Notes: generated by a model from the letters alone, not told the origin. A stretch of DNA of 64,000 nucleotides from JACCZX01 sp963786295 (GCA_963786295.1 CAWAYV010000018.1:60132-124131); one strand, 5' to 3'. Shown: positions 1 to 8,941, numbered from the stretch's first letter. Program-made: numbers and translations.

Positions 1-1
1 G

Positions 2-730
2 CCACCGCCACCACCTCCACCTCCTCCGCCGCCGCCGCCGCCGGTATTCAGTGGCGCAATCGGTGTGATGGTGTCACCCAGCACCTCCATCGGCGACAGC
101 CCGATCACGACAGCGACCCTGAATCAAGCGGGCGCAGTGATCGCGATCAATGACCCGAATGTCCGAGCAACCCTGGGAACCGCAATGCTGGCCGACGTCG
201 GCAGTGATGCATTAGCTGGCAGTTTGAATTGGGGACGCTGGGCCGGCGCCGGCTCGATGATTCTGACGGGTCCGGTGGGAGAGCCCACCGATCAGAGCGG
301 ACAACCGTTGCATTACATCTACGGCAACGCCGCGACTAACCTGCCGACCTCGGGCCGTGTGAACTACAACCCGGTAGGCGGCACGTCACCGACGATGAGC
401 CTCAACGGACAGAACGGTACGCTGGTGTCGGGTGGTCAAGTCGCGATCGATTTCGGGCAGGCCACGGCATCACTAGTCGGCTTGCAAGTCGGCTTTGCGA
501 GTGCCGTCTACTCGATGAGTGGGAACACTTCGCTCATTGCGGGACGATTTACGGACTTTGCACCGACAACAAGTTGCTCCGGCGGCGGTTGCCTCGCAAT
601 CCAAGGCGCAAGCTTCGACGGATTCCTGGTCGGCAATACCGGCACCGGTGTCGGGCTGGGCTACAGCTTCGACGTGTCATCGGGTCTGGCGAATTACGTT
701 CGCGGCGTCGTTGGTTATCGGCGGCAATAG
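2..730 (+). CDS. C-terminal part of an exported protein with polyproline linker and beta-barrel-like domain (5' end outside window)
   Basis: The reading frame is open from base 2, so the gene begins before the window. The visible part starts with 14 consecutive prolines (bases 2-43), a typical flexible linker, followed by about 225 residues rich in Gly, Ser, Thr and Ala with no membrane helix. The end (a Gly-Ala-Ser-Phe-Asp-Gly-Phe strand followed by GVGLGYSFD and a closing YRRQ) resembles the C-terminal eight-stranded barrel found after proline linkers in FecR-type and transferrin-binding-protein-like exported proteins. The family assignment rests on this appearance only. A surface or periplasmic location is inferred. 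The polyproline DNA is itself a CCG/CCT repeat prone to length change. Confidence 0.5.
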   Translation, partial: PPPPPPPPPPPPPPVFSGAIGVMVSPSTSIGDSPITTATLNQAGAVIAINDPNVRATLGTAMLADVGSDALAGSLNWGRWAGAGSMILTGPVGEPTDQSGQPLHYIYGNAATNLPTSGRVNYNPVGGTSPTMSLNGQNGTLVSGGQVAIDFGQATASLVGLQVGFASAVYSMSGNTSLIAGRFTDFAPTTSCSGGGCLAIQGASFDGFLVGNTGTGVGLGYSFDVSSGLANYVRGVVGYRRQ

Positions 731-929
731 CGCAAGCTCTCCGAACTCACGACGATCGGCGGCCTTCTGAAGCGTCGCGAATCCGATGAGGTAGCCACGT
801 GAACTCCACCTGCCCGTTAGCGGACGCTGCCGTCGGTAGCTATATCTACTACTACAGGGCGTGATATCAATCTTGGCTTGCGCTTGGGCGCAACATTTCC
901 GCGTCGAACAACTTGCAGGTATCGGTCCA

Positions 930-1328
930 ATGAGAACGGCTTTACAGACATCCACATCCGTCCTGACCGTGCTGCTGCTGGCTGGTTGCGTGACGGACGC
1001 CGCAACACGTCTCGCGTATGACATCGAGCACGGAGCGGACCGCGTTGGCCGTGCCGATGGAGCCCGGTATACGCTGGTACACCGCGTTCCCTCAAGCGCG
1101 AGCGAGTGTGTCGGCCCGTACCGGGTGCAACTTGACAAGGTCGGTGCCATCATCGTTTGGTGCAAAGACGCCGCGGGCGACACGACAGTATCCAGCCACA
1201 GTACGTCCTATCACGCTCGGTTCGTCGACACTGTCGAAACCCGAATAGTGGACAAGCCAGCTAAGGAGGCGTTAGTCATTGATCTGGAGCGACGAGGCGG
1301 CCGAGTTGTGATCGTTGGCGTGAGGTGA
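930..1328 (+). CDS. Small hypothetical lipoprotein
   Basis: The protein has 132 residues. I chose the ATG at 930 because it places a signal peptide (MRTALQ, then a hydrophobic stretch) directly before the lipobox LLAGC, giving lipidation at about Cys17. An upstream in-frame start at 861 would add 23 residues with no signal character. The mature part is hydrophilic, has two further Cys residues (in SECVGPYR and IVWCKD) that could form a disulfide, and ends in a basic-hydrophobic strand. No known domain is recognised. It stands alone between the preceding partial gene and the convergent transporter gene. Lipoprotein status is fairly sure, function unknown. Confidence 0.6.
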   Translation: MRTALQTSTSVLTVLLLAGCVTDAATRLAYDIEHGADRVGRADGARYTLVHRVPSSASECVGPYRVQLDKVGAIIVWCKDAAGDTTVSSHSTSYHARFVDTVETRIVDKPAKEALVIDLERRGGRVVIVGVR

Positions 1329-1432
1329 AGTGGTGTCGCACAAGAGCAGGTGACGGCCAATTGCGGGACATCTAAATTGCACCGATACGCACAGCAAACC
1401 GGACATGGCAGCGCGACAGCGCTAAAGCGCGC

Positions 1433-2422
1433 TTATTCGGCCTTGATCCCCGCCGCTTTGACGACCGCACCATAGCGCGCGAGATCGCGCTTGATCTCAT
1501 CACCGAACTTCTCGGCGCTTCCAGGCGTCGCGTTTATGCCGAGCACGCTAAGCCGTTCCCGTACTTCAGGATCGGAAAGCACCGCACTGAGGTCCGTATT
1601 CAGTTTCTCGACAATCGGTTTCGGCGTCTTGATCGGTGCGAGGATGCCGACCCACGAATTAATCTCAAAATCTGTCACGCCGCTTTCGATGAACGTGGGC
1701 ACGTCCGGAAGCGACACCGATCGCTGCGCGCTCGAAACCGCCACTCCGACCAACTTGCCCGACTTGACGTGCTGCTGTGCGCCGGCCACGGCCGTATACA
1801 CGAGCGGAATGTTTCCGCCCATGGCATCGATGATGGCTTGACCGCCACCTTTGTATGGCACGTGCGTCAGGTTAGCGCCGGTGCGTTGCTTCAGTAGTTC
1901 GCCCGCGATGTGGGGTGTGCCGCCGGTCCCCGACGTGCCATAGAACAACCCGCCCGACTGCGTTTTCGACAGCGCGAGGATGTCGCGCAGATTCTTTGCG
2001 GGAAGGCCGGGGTAGGCGACAAGTATCAAAATCGCATCGCCGATCTTGCCCACCGGTGCAAAGTCCTTCACGGTGTTAAACGGTACCTTGTCGAACACGT
2101 GTGGATTGATCACCATCGTGCCGTCGAACCCGAGCAACAAGGTGTAACCGTCAGGCTCGGCCACGGCGACTTGCTGCGTGCCGATGTTGCCCGAAGCACC
2201 AGGCCGGTTATCAACAATGACCTGTTGCCCTAGCCGCTTGCTGAGCGCGTCGGCCACCACACGTGCGCTTGTGTCGGTGACGCCTCCGGTTGTGAACGGC
2301 ACGACAAGTCGAATGGGTTTGTTTGGGTAGGTTGACTGCGCGCCCGCAGGTAACCCGACGCCCATGCTGACTGCGAGTAACAGTGCTGCGCTGATGAACA
2401 AGTTGCGCCGTAAACGAATCAT
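1433..2422 (-). CDS. Bug-family (TctC) tripartite tricarboxylate transporter substrate-binding protein
   Basis: The protein has 329 residues, with a signal peptide ending near AGAQS and then the family opening YPNKPIRLVVPFTTGG. DNRPGASGNIG and the later THVPYKGGGQA stretch are also typical of Bug proteins, periplasmic binders of carboxylates (citrate, glutamate, benzoate-type acids). No TctA or TctB gene is adjacent, so this is an orphan binding protein that must share membrane subunits encoded elsewhere or act in sensing. Its ATG overlaps the stop of the upstream lyase gene in an ATGA arrangement, so the two are probably translated together and the ligand may be a substrate, product or relative of that lyase's substrate. 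Confidence 0.93.
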   Translation of the reverse strand: MIRLRRNLFISAALLLAVSMGVGLPAGAQSTYPNKPIRLVVPFTTGGVTDTSARVVADALSKRLGQQVIVDNRPGASGNIGTQQVAVAEPDGYTLLLGFDGTMVINPHVFDKVPFNTVKDFAPVGKIGDAILILVAYPGLPAKNLRDILALSKTQSGGLFYGTSGTGGTPHIAGELLKQRTGANLTHVPYKGGGQAIIDAMGGNIPLVYTAVAGAQQHVKSGKLVGVAVSSAQRSVSLPDVPTFIESGVTDFEINSWVGILAPIKTPKPIVEKLNTDLSAVLSDPEVRERLSVLGINATPGSAEKFGDEIKRDLARYGAVVKAAGIKAE

Positions 2423-3324
2423 GTTTGTTCTCCGTGGGTGGCCACGACCGGTTCGGCGTAGCGTTTCTCGAAATCCCAGATGTCCTCGAAGCCCATCAGC
2501 TTCGTCAGTTCGCCGAAATCCGCCATCGGCATGTCGATGTTTTCGGTCGAACCGCTGCTTTGGAGCGTTCGATAGACGCCGGTCATCGCACGCACCGCCG
2601 CGAGCAGTGCAGAGACCGGGAAAATCGCGATCCTGTATCCGATCGACTCAAGCGCAGCGCGTGGAAGCACCGGCGTGCGGCCCTTCTCGACCATATTGGC
2701 GACCAGCGGCAGATCGAATGCGCTGCCGATCCGGTTCATCTCGTCAACCGATTCAGGCGATTCAATGAACAGAATATCGGCGCCCGCGCGCGCATACGCT
2801 TCGCCGCGCCGTAGTGCTTCGTCAAGCCCCAAGGCTGAGCGTGCATCGGTGCGTGCGATGACGAGGAAGTCGGGTGAGCTCCGAGAATCGATTGCGACGC
2901 GAATTTTCGCGACCATGTCGTTAGTAGCGATCACGCGACGACCCGGCGTGTGCCCGCACTTCTTCGGGAACTCCTGATCCTCCAGCTGGATCGCGGCGGC
3001 ACCCGCCGCTTCGTATCCGCGAACCGTGTGGCGCAAGTTCAGCAGTCCACCGTAGCCGGTATCGGCATCCGCAATTAACGGCGTACGTGCCATCGCTGCC
3101 ATCGCCGTGACTCGGCCCAGCATATCGCTGTAGGTGGCCAGTCCCGCGTCCGGTAAGCCAAGATGCGAAGCGACCGTGCCGAAGCCGCTCATGTACAACG
3201 CATCGAAGCCGAATGTGTCGGCGAGCCGAAGCGACACCATGTCAAAGACCCCCGGCGCCACGATCAGGCCGGGTTGAGCGAGCCGAGCCTTAAGCGAGTG
3301 CTTCAGCATTTGCCACGATGACAA
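2419..3324 (-). CDS. Isocitrate lyase/PEP mutase superfamily C-C lyase
   Basis: The protein has 301 residues and a TIM-barrel of the isocitrate lyase/phosphoenolpyruvate mutase superfamily. Visible landmarks are VAPGVFDMVS near the N-terminus, the metal-site stretch ADADTGYG, and EDQEFPKKCGH, whose Lys-Lys-Cys-Gly-His is the superfamily active-site loop. Relatives include 2-methylisocitrate lyase, oxaloacetate decarboxylase and dimethylmalate lyase; the sequence alone does not choose between them. The TTG start at 3324 is preceded by AGGAG at a 9-base spacing; an ATG five codons later is the alternative. It is coupled to the Bug gene by a 4-base overlap and lies divergent to a cupin gene, suggesting a small carboxylate-catabolism unit. 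Confidence 0.88.
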   Translation of the reverse strand: MSSWQMLKHSLKARLAQPGLIVAPGVFDMVSLRLADTFGFDALYMSGFGTVASHLGLPDAGLATYSDMLGRVTAMAAMARTPLIADADTGYGGLLNLRHTVRGYEAAGAAAIQLEDQEFPKKCGHTPGRRVIATNDMVAKIRVAIDSRSSPDFLVIARTDARSALGLDEALRRGEAYARAGADILFIESPESVDEMNRIGSAFDLPLVANMVEKGRTPVLPRAALESIGYRIAIFPVSALLAAVRAMTGVYRTLQSSGSTENIDMPMADFGELTKLMGFEDIWDFEKRYAEPVVATHGEQT

Positions 3325-3579
3325 GCGGACGGACTCCTGGCGGCACCAAGCGGTTTACGGCACAGCGTGATGGAAACTATACGCACTCCTAAGTACGCGT
3401 CTTGTAACGCAGCGCGCCGCTTGAACGGATCGTCCACGAGTCATTATTGAGGGTCGCCAACTTGTCGGAGAGCAGACACAATTGCGACATGAACTCTCGC
3501 CCTGCACTCTGCCGGACAAACGAGCACGAAGTGATGATCGGTGTTTGATTCGATTGCATTCCATACTGGAGTGACCACC

Positions 3580-3987
3580 ATGGACAACGCGACTCTGAAG
3601 CCTAGCCAGACGTTCACTGTCAGCCATCTGAAAGAGGCCGACTTCAAAGGCGGAGGGCTGCGAGGCTACTCGGTCTATCGAGATCTCGGCGTTGCAGCGG
3701 CCACCAAGGGACTCGCCACCGCGCATGTGATTCGCATGGTTGCGCCCTTTACCGAGCAGTTAAGCGAGCGCCATCATCACAACGTGGAGTTCCAGCTCGT
3801 CTATGTTCTGAAGGGTTGGTTCAAGACTGAGTTTGAGGGACACGGTGCGCATGTCATGAAGGAAGGTTCGTGCTGGATACAGCCGCCCGGAATTCGGCAC
3901 ACCGTCCTCGGCTGGTCGGACGATTGCGAACTGCTCGAGGTCATTCTTCCAGCCGAGCACGAAACAGTGAGCGACACTGGTGCGTGA
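3580..3987 (+). CDS. Cupin-domain protein
   Basis: The protein has 135 residues. The ATG at 3580 is preceded by GGAG (3568-3571) at an 8-base spacing; an in-frame start at 3541 lacks such a site. The cupin core is clear: ERHHHNVEFQLVYVLKG supplies the first motif with three consecutive His and a Glu, and the Gln-Pro-Pro-Gly-Ile-Arg-His stretch about 45 residues later supplies the second, which together suggest a bound metal ion. It is divergent from the lyase gene and convergent with the SDR gene. Single-cupin proteins of this kind may be small dioxygenases, isomerases or ligand sensors; which applies cannot be told. Confidence 0.85.
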   Translation: MDNATLKPSQTFTVSHLKEADFKGGGLRGYSVYRDLGVAAATKGLATAHVIRMVAPFTEQLSERHHHNVEFQLVYVLKGWFKTEFEGHGAHVMKEGSCWIQPPGIRHTVLGWSDDCELLEVILPAEHETVSDTGA

Positions 3988-4013
3988 GAGCAGAATGACT
4001 GCATCAGTGCAAC

Positions 4014-4793
4014 TTAACGATAGCCGCCGTCCACCATAAAGTTTTGTCCGACCGCGTACGAGCCGCCGCTGCCGCCGACAAAGACGACAAACGATGCGAT
4101 CTCGTGCGGCGCGGCGAAACGGCGCGCCCAGATCTTGCTGATCTCATGCGCGCGTTCGTCGGCGGGCAGCGTGTCGTTCATGCTGGTTTCGATCCAGCCC
4201 GGAGCGACGCCGTTGATGCGGATGCCGGCCGGCGCGTAGTGCTCCGCGAAGATCTTCATCATGTGGCCCTGCGCGGCTTTCGACGAATCGTAGTGCGTCG
4301 AAATCTGCGATTGCGAATTGATGCCGTTGGTCGATGTGATCAACACGATCGAGCCTTTGACTCCGCGCGCCTTCATCCGCTCGGCAATCGCGCGTGTGCT
4401 GATGAAGCAGCCGAACACGTTGATTTCGAACACACGGCGCCAGCCCTCGGGGCCATCGAGCGTTTGCTGCTCGATCGGAATGTTCGGCGAGATTCCGATC
4501 GAGTTGATTGCCAGCGAAATTTCTTGCCCAATGCTGGCGACCGCGTCGTCGAGGACCTTGTTGAACCCCGGCTCGTCGCTCAGGTCCGCCGGAGCGGCAA
4601 ATGCCTTGATGCCGTCCGCACGAAGCTCAGCGACCAAGTCATCGGCTGCCTTCTTGTTGCGGCCGTACGTGAACGACACCGCCGAAGCGCCACTCGCCGC
4701 TAGCGTCCGTACGATTTCGGCGCCTAAACCGCCCGAGCCTCCCAACACCAGCGCATGGCCGGCGATGCCGTTCACACAGCGCGACTTATCCAT
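4014..4793 (-). CDS. SDR family NAD(P)-dependent oxidoreductase
   Basis: The protein has 259 residues with a classical short-chain dehydrogenase fold. It shows the cofactor loop LGGSGGLGAE (TGxxxGxG-like, with Gly-Gly in place of Thr-Gly), the Asn-Ser-Ile-Gly counterpart of NNAG, catalytic Ser in LITST, and catalytic Tyr-Lys in HYDSSK. The C-terminus GQNFMVDGGYR is the usual SDR ending. The start is the ATG at 4793, preceded by GGGAGGGACG. The Arg in TYGRNKK after the second strand hints at NADP(H). It is probably a 3-oxoacyl-ACP-reductase-like enzyme of the neighbouring catabolic group; the substrate is unknown. Confidence 0.92.
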   Translation of the reverse strand: MDKSRCVNGIAGHALVLGGSGGLGAEIVRTLAASGASAVSFTYGRNKKAADDLVAELRADGIKAFAAPADLSDEPGFNKVLDDAVASIGQEISLAINSIGISPNIPIEQQTLDGPEGWRRVFEINVFGCFISTRAIAERMKARGVKGSIVLITSTNGINSQSQISTHYDSSKAAQGHMMKIFAEHYAPAGIRINGVAPGWIETSMNDTLPADERAHEISKIWARRFAAPHEIASFVVFVGGSGGSYAVGQNFMVDGGYR

Positions 4794-4905
4794 CGTCCCT
4801 CCCGTTAGCCGTTCCCGGGCGGATTATTAACGACGACTCAAGGCCGGCAAAGCGCTATACGCCGGCGCAACAGCGGTGAGTTCGAGAGATCGGTTGCGCG
4901 CTGCG

Positions 4906-5088
4906 CTACTTCTTCTTCGCTGCCTTTTTCTTGGCCGCTGTCTTTTTTTCGGCACCGCTCTTTTTTGCCATGTCGGCTCGATGCGCTCTTTCGTAGGTTT
5001 GAATGTCTTTGAATCTTCCCTTCGCATCTCTAACTGCATAAAGCTTCTTGCCAGACGTACTCCGATGTGTCGTGCGTTTGGTGGCCAT
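4906..5088 (-). CDS. Small Lys/Ala-rich basic protein
   Basis: A 60-residue protein starting at the ATG at 5088, with AGGAG 7 bases upstream. The first two thirds (MATKRTTHRSTSGKKLYAVR, then DAKGRFKDIQTYERAHRADM) look folded, and the end is a Lys/Ala tail of the histone-H1 kind (AAKKKAAKKK). Longer in-frame extensions upstream are Arg/Ser-rich and lack a ribosome site, so the short form is preferred. Similar short proteins in proteobacteria are uncharacterised; DNA or RNA binding is suggested by the tail but not shown. It is divergent from the DUF2868 gene. Confidence 0.7.
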   Translation of the reverse strand: MATKRTTHRSTSGKKLYAVRDAKGRFKDIQTYERAHRADMAKKSGAEKKTAAKKKAAKKK

Positions 5089-5152
5089 GGACAGTCTCCT
5101 CTGTGTGTTAGGAAGGTTCGGGTACGGGTGTCCCGTCCCGCGATAATAAGGC

Positions 5153-6640
5153 GTGAACGAGCAGATCGCCCGTGATGTTGTACTGGTCCGCGCCGTCGAG
5201 AGCGCCGACAGCGAGCGCACTATCTTCACGAACGAAGACCGCACGCACGCCAGCCGCGCTGCCGCCGAACTGGCGCGCTGGCGCGCCGGTGAACAGCGCC
5301 AAGCGCCCACCGCCGAGTCGTTCATCGGGCAGCGCGCCGAGCTGCTCGCTGAAACGCTGCCGCGGCGCGCCCCGGCGATTGCGCGCGCGGCGCGCGCATT
5401 CGATTGGCCTGCATGGGTCGGCGTCGCGCTGCCGGTCGTGGCGTTTGCACTCGGCGCACTGCTCGAGCACATTGCCGATCGGCAGCACGTCAACGTTCTT
5501 GCATTTCCGCTGCTGGCGATCGTGATCTGGAATATTGTGGTTTATGTCTTGGTGCTGGTGCGGATCGTGATGCGCGCCAGCGGCGCGAGAGGCGATCTGC
5601 GCGGTCTTCGCCGTTGGGTGACTGCGACTAGACAGCCTCGAGTGCGTAACGTGGCGGGAGCCGCGACGGCGTCGATCACCGCTTTTGTTGCGCAATGGAG
5701 TGCGCTGGTCGCGCCGCTGATGGCCGCGCGTGCCGCGCGCGTACTTCATCTCGCTGCGGCGCTGTTTGCGATCGGCGCCTTGGCTGGGTTGTACGTGCGC
5801 GGGCTCGTGTTCGAATATCGAGTGGGTTGGGAAAGCACGTTTCTCGACGCGTCCGCGGTGCACGCGATCCTCTCATTGTTTCTTTCGCCCGCCGCACAGC
5901 TGATCGGCGTTCCGTTTCCTTCGGTCGACGAGATTGCTGCGCTACGGTTCACCAACGGCACGCCTGGCAACGCCAATGCAGCGCTCTGGATTCACCTTTA
6001 CGCGGTCACGGTCGGAGCCGTTGTCATCGTGCCGCGCCTCACACTTGCGCTGGTAGCTGCATGGCAGGAGCGGTGGCGTGCACGCCGTTTTACGTTCGAT
6101 ATGAACGAGCCCTACTTTCGCCGTCTCGCGGGCTCTTTCACAGCCGGCGCGGCACGGCTGCGTGTGATTCCGTATAGCTACACGGTCGATGAAGCTGCGA
6201 TGAGCGGACTGCGCGCAGTGGCAGTGGCATTGCTCGGGGACGATGCCGAGGTGGTGCTGCATCCGGCCATCACCTTCGGAGCCGAGAGCAGCGCGAGCCA
6301 GATGTTGCCGGCCGCTGATTCAGGAGTGTTACTGACACTGGCGTTGTTTGGTCTAGCGGCGACACCCGAGAATGAAAATCACGGTACGTTTCTGAAAGCG
6401 CTGCGCAGTGCATCGGAATCAGCACGCCTGGCAGTGCTGATCGACGAGTCGGGCTATCGGCGCCGGCTCGGCGTGCAGGCGGGAGCCGATGCGCGCCTGG
6501 AGGAACGGCGCAATGCATGGCGATACTTCTGCCGTGCGCTCGCGCTCGAGGCTGCGTTCGTCGATCTGTCGGCGCCAGATTTGCGCGCGCTCGAGCGTGA
6601 CCTCGAGGGCGCGTTCGTGGCAACCGCCCCATCGGTATGA
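5153..6640 (+). CDS. DUF2868 domain membrane protein
   Basis: The protein has 495 residues and starts at GTG 5153, the first start after a stop-rich leader; no strong ribosome site is visible. After an N-terminal soluble part come at least four hydrophobic segments, around residues 85-105, 115-135, 195-220 and 280-305, and then a soluble C-terminal half. The overall pattern and the partner gene match the DUF2868 family, which in beta- and gammaproteobacteria regularly precedes a DUF3482 GTPase. The stop overlaps the next start as ATGA, indicating translational coupling and a likely complex at the inner membrane. Its biochemical role is unknown. Confidence 0.85.
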   Translation: MNEQIARDVVLVRAVESADSERTIFTNEDRTHASRAAAELARWRAGEQRQAPTAESFIGQRAELLAETLPRRAPAIARAARAFDWPAWVGVALPVVAFALGALLEHIADRQHVNVLAFPLLAIVIWNIVVYVLVLVRIVMRASGARGDLRGLRRWVTATRQPRVRNVAGAATASITAFVAQWSALVAPLMAARAARVLHLAAALFAIGALAGLYVRGLVFEYRVGWESTFLDASAVHAILSLFLSPAAQLIGVPFPSVDEIAALRFTNGTPGNANAALWIHLYAVTVGAVVIVPRLTLALVAAWQERWRARRFTFDMNEPYFRRLAGSFTAGAARLRVIPYSYTVDEAAMSGLRAVAVALLGDDAEVVLHPAITFGAESSASQMLPAADSGVLLTLALFGLAATPENENHGTFLKALRSASESARLAVLIDESGYRRRLGVQAGADARLEERRNAWRYFCRALALEAAFVDLSAPDLRALERDLEGAFVATAPSV

Positions 6641-8118
6641 GCGCGGACGTCGCGACGATCGAGATCACGTTGATCTCGCACACCAACGCGGGCAAGACGA
6701 CACTCGCACGTACGCTGCTGGGCCGCGATATCGGCGAAGTCAGAGATGCGCCGCACGTGACCGAAATCGCCGAGGCACACACGCTGCTGCAAACCGACGC
6801 CGGCGACGTGCTGCGGCTTTGGGACACGCCAGGCTTTGGCGACTCGGCGCGGTTGGTGCAGCGGCTGCGACTCGCCGATAACCCGATCGGCTGGTTGTTG
6901 CGCGAGGTGTGGGACCGCTACCGCGATCGCCCCTTCTGGTGCAGCCAGCAGGCGGTGCGCGCCGCGCGCGATAACTCGGATGTCGTGCTGTACCTGGTGA
7001 ACGCTGCCGAAGATCCGCGCGATGCCGGTTACGTTGCATTCGAGGCGCAAGTGTTGCGCTGGGTCGGCAAACCGGTTGTGGTGTTGCTGAATCAGACCGG
7101 CCCGCCGCGCCCGCCGGACGAAGAACGCGCGGAGGCGCAGCGCTGGGGCGCTCATCTCGAATCGCTCGGCATCGCGAGCGAAGTGTTGGCGCTCGACGCA
7201 TTCGCGCGGTGCTGGGTGCAGGAGCAGGTGTTACTCGATGCGGTCGGCCGCCGATTGCCCGAACAAAAGCGCGCCGCCTATGCACGCCTGGTCGCCACCT
7301 GGAGCACACACAACATCGAGCGATTCGACGCTGCGATGCGCGTGCTTGCGGAACATCTGTCGCACGCCGCATGCGACTTCGAACCGGTGGCGTCGGTCGC
7401 GGCGTCGACTGCGCAAAAGCTGATGCACTCGGTAGGCATCAAGCGCGATGGCATCGACGCTGCGCGCGAGAGCGCGATGCAGGCACTGGCCGGGCGCTTG
7501 GACGCGAGCATCCGCAACACGACCGATCGCCTGATTCAATTGCACGGATTGGAGGGCCACGCCGCCGACACCGTGCTGGAACGAATGCGCGCTCACTTTG
7601 CGATTCAAGAGCGCGTCGACGAGACGCGCGCCGCGCTCTGGGGCAGCGTCATCACAGGCGCGCTGGCGGGGTTGAAAGCGGACGTCGTCGCGGGCGGCCT
7701 TACCTTTGGCGCCGGCATGTTGGTCGGTGGCGTAATCGGCGGCCTGACCGGCGCGGGTGTCGCACGCGGGATGAACCGGGTGGCGGGGGCTGATCAACCC
7801 GAAGTACGGTGGTCGGCGGATTTTCTGAATGCGCTGGCCCGTTCAAGCGTGCTGCGCTACCTCGCGGTCGCGCATTTTGGTCGCGGCCGCGGCCGGTACG
7901 TGGAAGGCGAAGCTCCGCCGTTTTGGCGCAGCGAAGTCGAGCAGCAGTTCGAACCCAATGCGGCGGCGTTTCGAGCGCTATGGCTTGCCGCACTCGAGCC
8001 GGTGAGCGCCGAGAAGCTCTCTTCCGATCTGCAATCCGCCGTCGCGCGGACCACGGTTGGCGTCCTTGAGCGGCTCTATCCGGCAACGATGCCTGCGGAG
8101 CTGCGGCATCGGTTGTAG
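6637..8118 (+). CDS. DUF3482 family GTPase
   Basis: The protein has 493 residues. GTPase motifs are visible: G1 in SHTNAGKTTLARTLLG (residues about 13-28), G3 in LWDTPGFGDS, and a G4-like LLNQTG, so this is an Era/septin-type TRAFAC GTPase. The C-terminal half carries a Gly-rich hydrophobic stretch (TFGAGMLVGGVIGGLTGAG, about residues 350-370) resembling a glycine zipper that could insert in a membrane. The start overlaps the DUF2868 stop by 4 bases. Known pairing of the two families suggests a membrane-remodelling or stress role, but no function has been established. Confidence 0.88.
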   Translation: MSADVATIEITLISHTNAGKTTLARTLLGRDIGEVRDAPHVTEIAEAHTLLQTDAGDVLRLWDTPGFGDSARLVQRLRLADNPIGWLLREVWDRYRDRPFWCSQQAVRAARDNSDVVLYLVNAAEDPRDAGYVAFEAQVLRWVGKPVVVLLNQTGPPRPPDEERAEAQRWGAHLESLGIASEVLALDAFARCWVQEQVLLDAVGRRLPEQKRAAYARLVATWSTHNIERFDAAMRVLAEHLSHAACDFEPVASVAASTAQKLMHSVGIKRDGIDAARESAMQALAGRLDASIRNTTDRLIQLHGLEGHAADTVLERMRAHFAIQERVDETRAALWGSVITGALAGLKADVVAGGLTFGAGMLVGGVIGGLTGAGVARGMNRVAGADQPEVRWSADFLNALARSSVLRYLAVAHFGRGRGRYVEGEAPPFWRSEVEQQFEPNAAAFRALWLAALEPVSAEKLSSDLQSAVARTTVGVLERLYPATMPAELRHRL

Positions 8119-8196
8119 CCGTCCCCACTCTGCACTCGGGCATACCGATTGCAATAGCTCCCGCCTCGGGAATTCGCCCGATTAGACGGAGGCTGT

Positions 8197-8376
8197 ATGA
8201 ACAAGGATCAAGTCAAGGGACGTACCAGCACGGTGACCGGCAAGATCAAGGAAAGCGTCGGCAAGGCAACCGGCGACAAGGACCTGGAAGTCAAAGGCAC
8301 CGCAGAAAAAGTGGGCGGCAAAGTCCGCGCCACGTATGGCGATATCAAGGACGACGTCAAGAAAAGCACACGATAA
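8197..8376 (+). CDS. CsbD family stress protein
   Basis: A 59-residue protein starting MNKDQVKGR, the standard opening of CsbD-like proteins, followed by a repeated Gly-Lys-Ala/Val pattern (GKIKESVGKATGD, then GGKVRATYGD). It is highly charged and probably largely helical or unstructured. The ATG at 8197 has GGAGG (8188-8192) just upstream. CsbD proteins are abundant general-stress proteins in many bacteria (sigma-B dependent in Bacillus) with unknown molecular activity. It lies 78 bases after the GTPase gene and before a strong inverted repeat. Confidence 0.9.
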   Translation: MNKDQVKGRTSTVTGKIKESVGKATGDKDLEVKGTAEKVGGKVRATYGDIKDDVKKSTR

Positions 8377-8399
8377 AAACTGATCGGGCGCGCTCAGAT

Positions 8400-8435
8400 G
8401 CAGATCGGCGTGGACACTAGCCTGCGCCGATCTGC
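8400..8435. terminator. Inverted repeat between convergent genes, possible bidirectional terminator
   Basis: A perfect 11-base stem, GCAGATCGGCG (8400-8410) and its complement (8425-8435), with a 14-base loop. It sits after the CsbD stop and overlaps the last codons of the opposing gene. No T-run follows on either strand, so intrinsic termination is uncertain; transcript-end protection is an alternative. Confidence 0.45.
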
Positions 8436-8941
8436 TCGCGCCGCCCCTCTTCGACCCATCCGTATAGCGCGATCCTCTCAAGGTTGAGCAGCGGTCGGCC
8501 CTCGCGGCCGACGCAGCGTAAGTACTGCGCGACCACGGCGTCTTCTCGTGCGAGTGCGAGCAGCGGTGCCGCATCGCGTAGCGTGACGTCGGCGTAGCGC
8601 TGGGCCACCTCGGCGAGCCCGCGACTCGAGCGCTCAAACGCCCACTGGCCGTACAAGTGAGCGACGACGACGATGATCGCGATCGGAACGCTGGCGACAC
8701 CAAAGAATGCCGAACCGCCGGCGCCGGCGATCTCAAACGCAGCGCCCACGTCGGCTGCCCACGCCAGAAACATTCCGATACCAAAAAACAGCGCCACGCG
8801 CGCACGCCGTTCCAGCTCGCGCCAGCGCTTGCTGTCCTGCAGCTGCCAGCGCTGTAACTCTGCTCGAGTCGGCGGAAACGACAGCACATCGATCGGCGGC
8901 TCAATCGCCGCCGCGCTCTCCACTCTGACCGTACTGCCCAT
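8417..8941 (-). CDS. Hypothetical two-helix membrane protein
   Basis: The protein has 174 residues. A soluble, charged N-terminal segment with Arg/Glu-rich helix (about residues 28-48) precedes two hydrophobic segments, ALFFGIGMFLAWAADVGAAF (about 49-68) and a second (about 78-100) ending at AHLYGQW. The C-terminal 70 residues form an amphipathic region with a Leu-rich ending. No known family is recognised. It is convergent with the CsbD gene and faces the end of glmS on the same strand. Confidence 0.6.
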   Translation of the reverse strand: MGSTVRVESAAAIEPPIDVLSFPPTRAELQRWQLQDSKRWRELERRARVALFFGIGMFLAWAADVGAAFEIAGAGGSAFFGVASVPIAIIVVVAHLYGQWAFERSSRGLAEVAQRYADVTLRDAAPLLALAREDAVVAQYLRCVGREGRPLLNLERIALYGWVEEGRREQIGAG

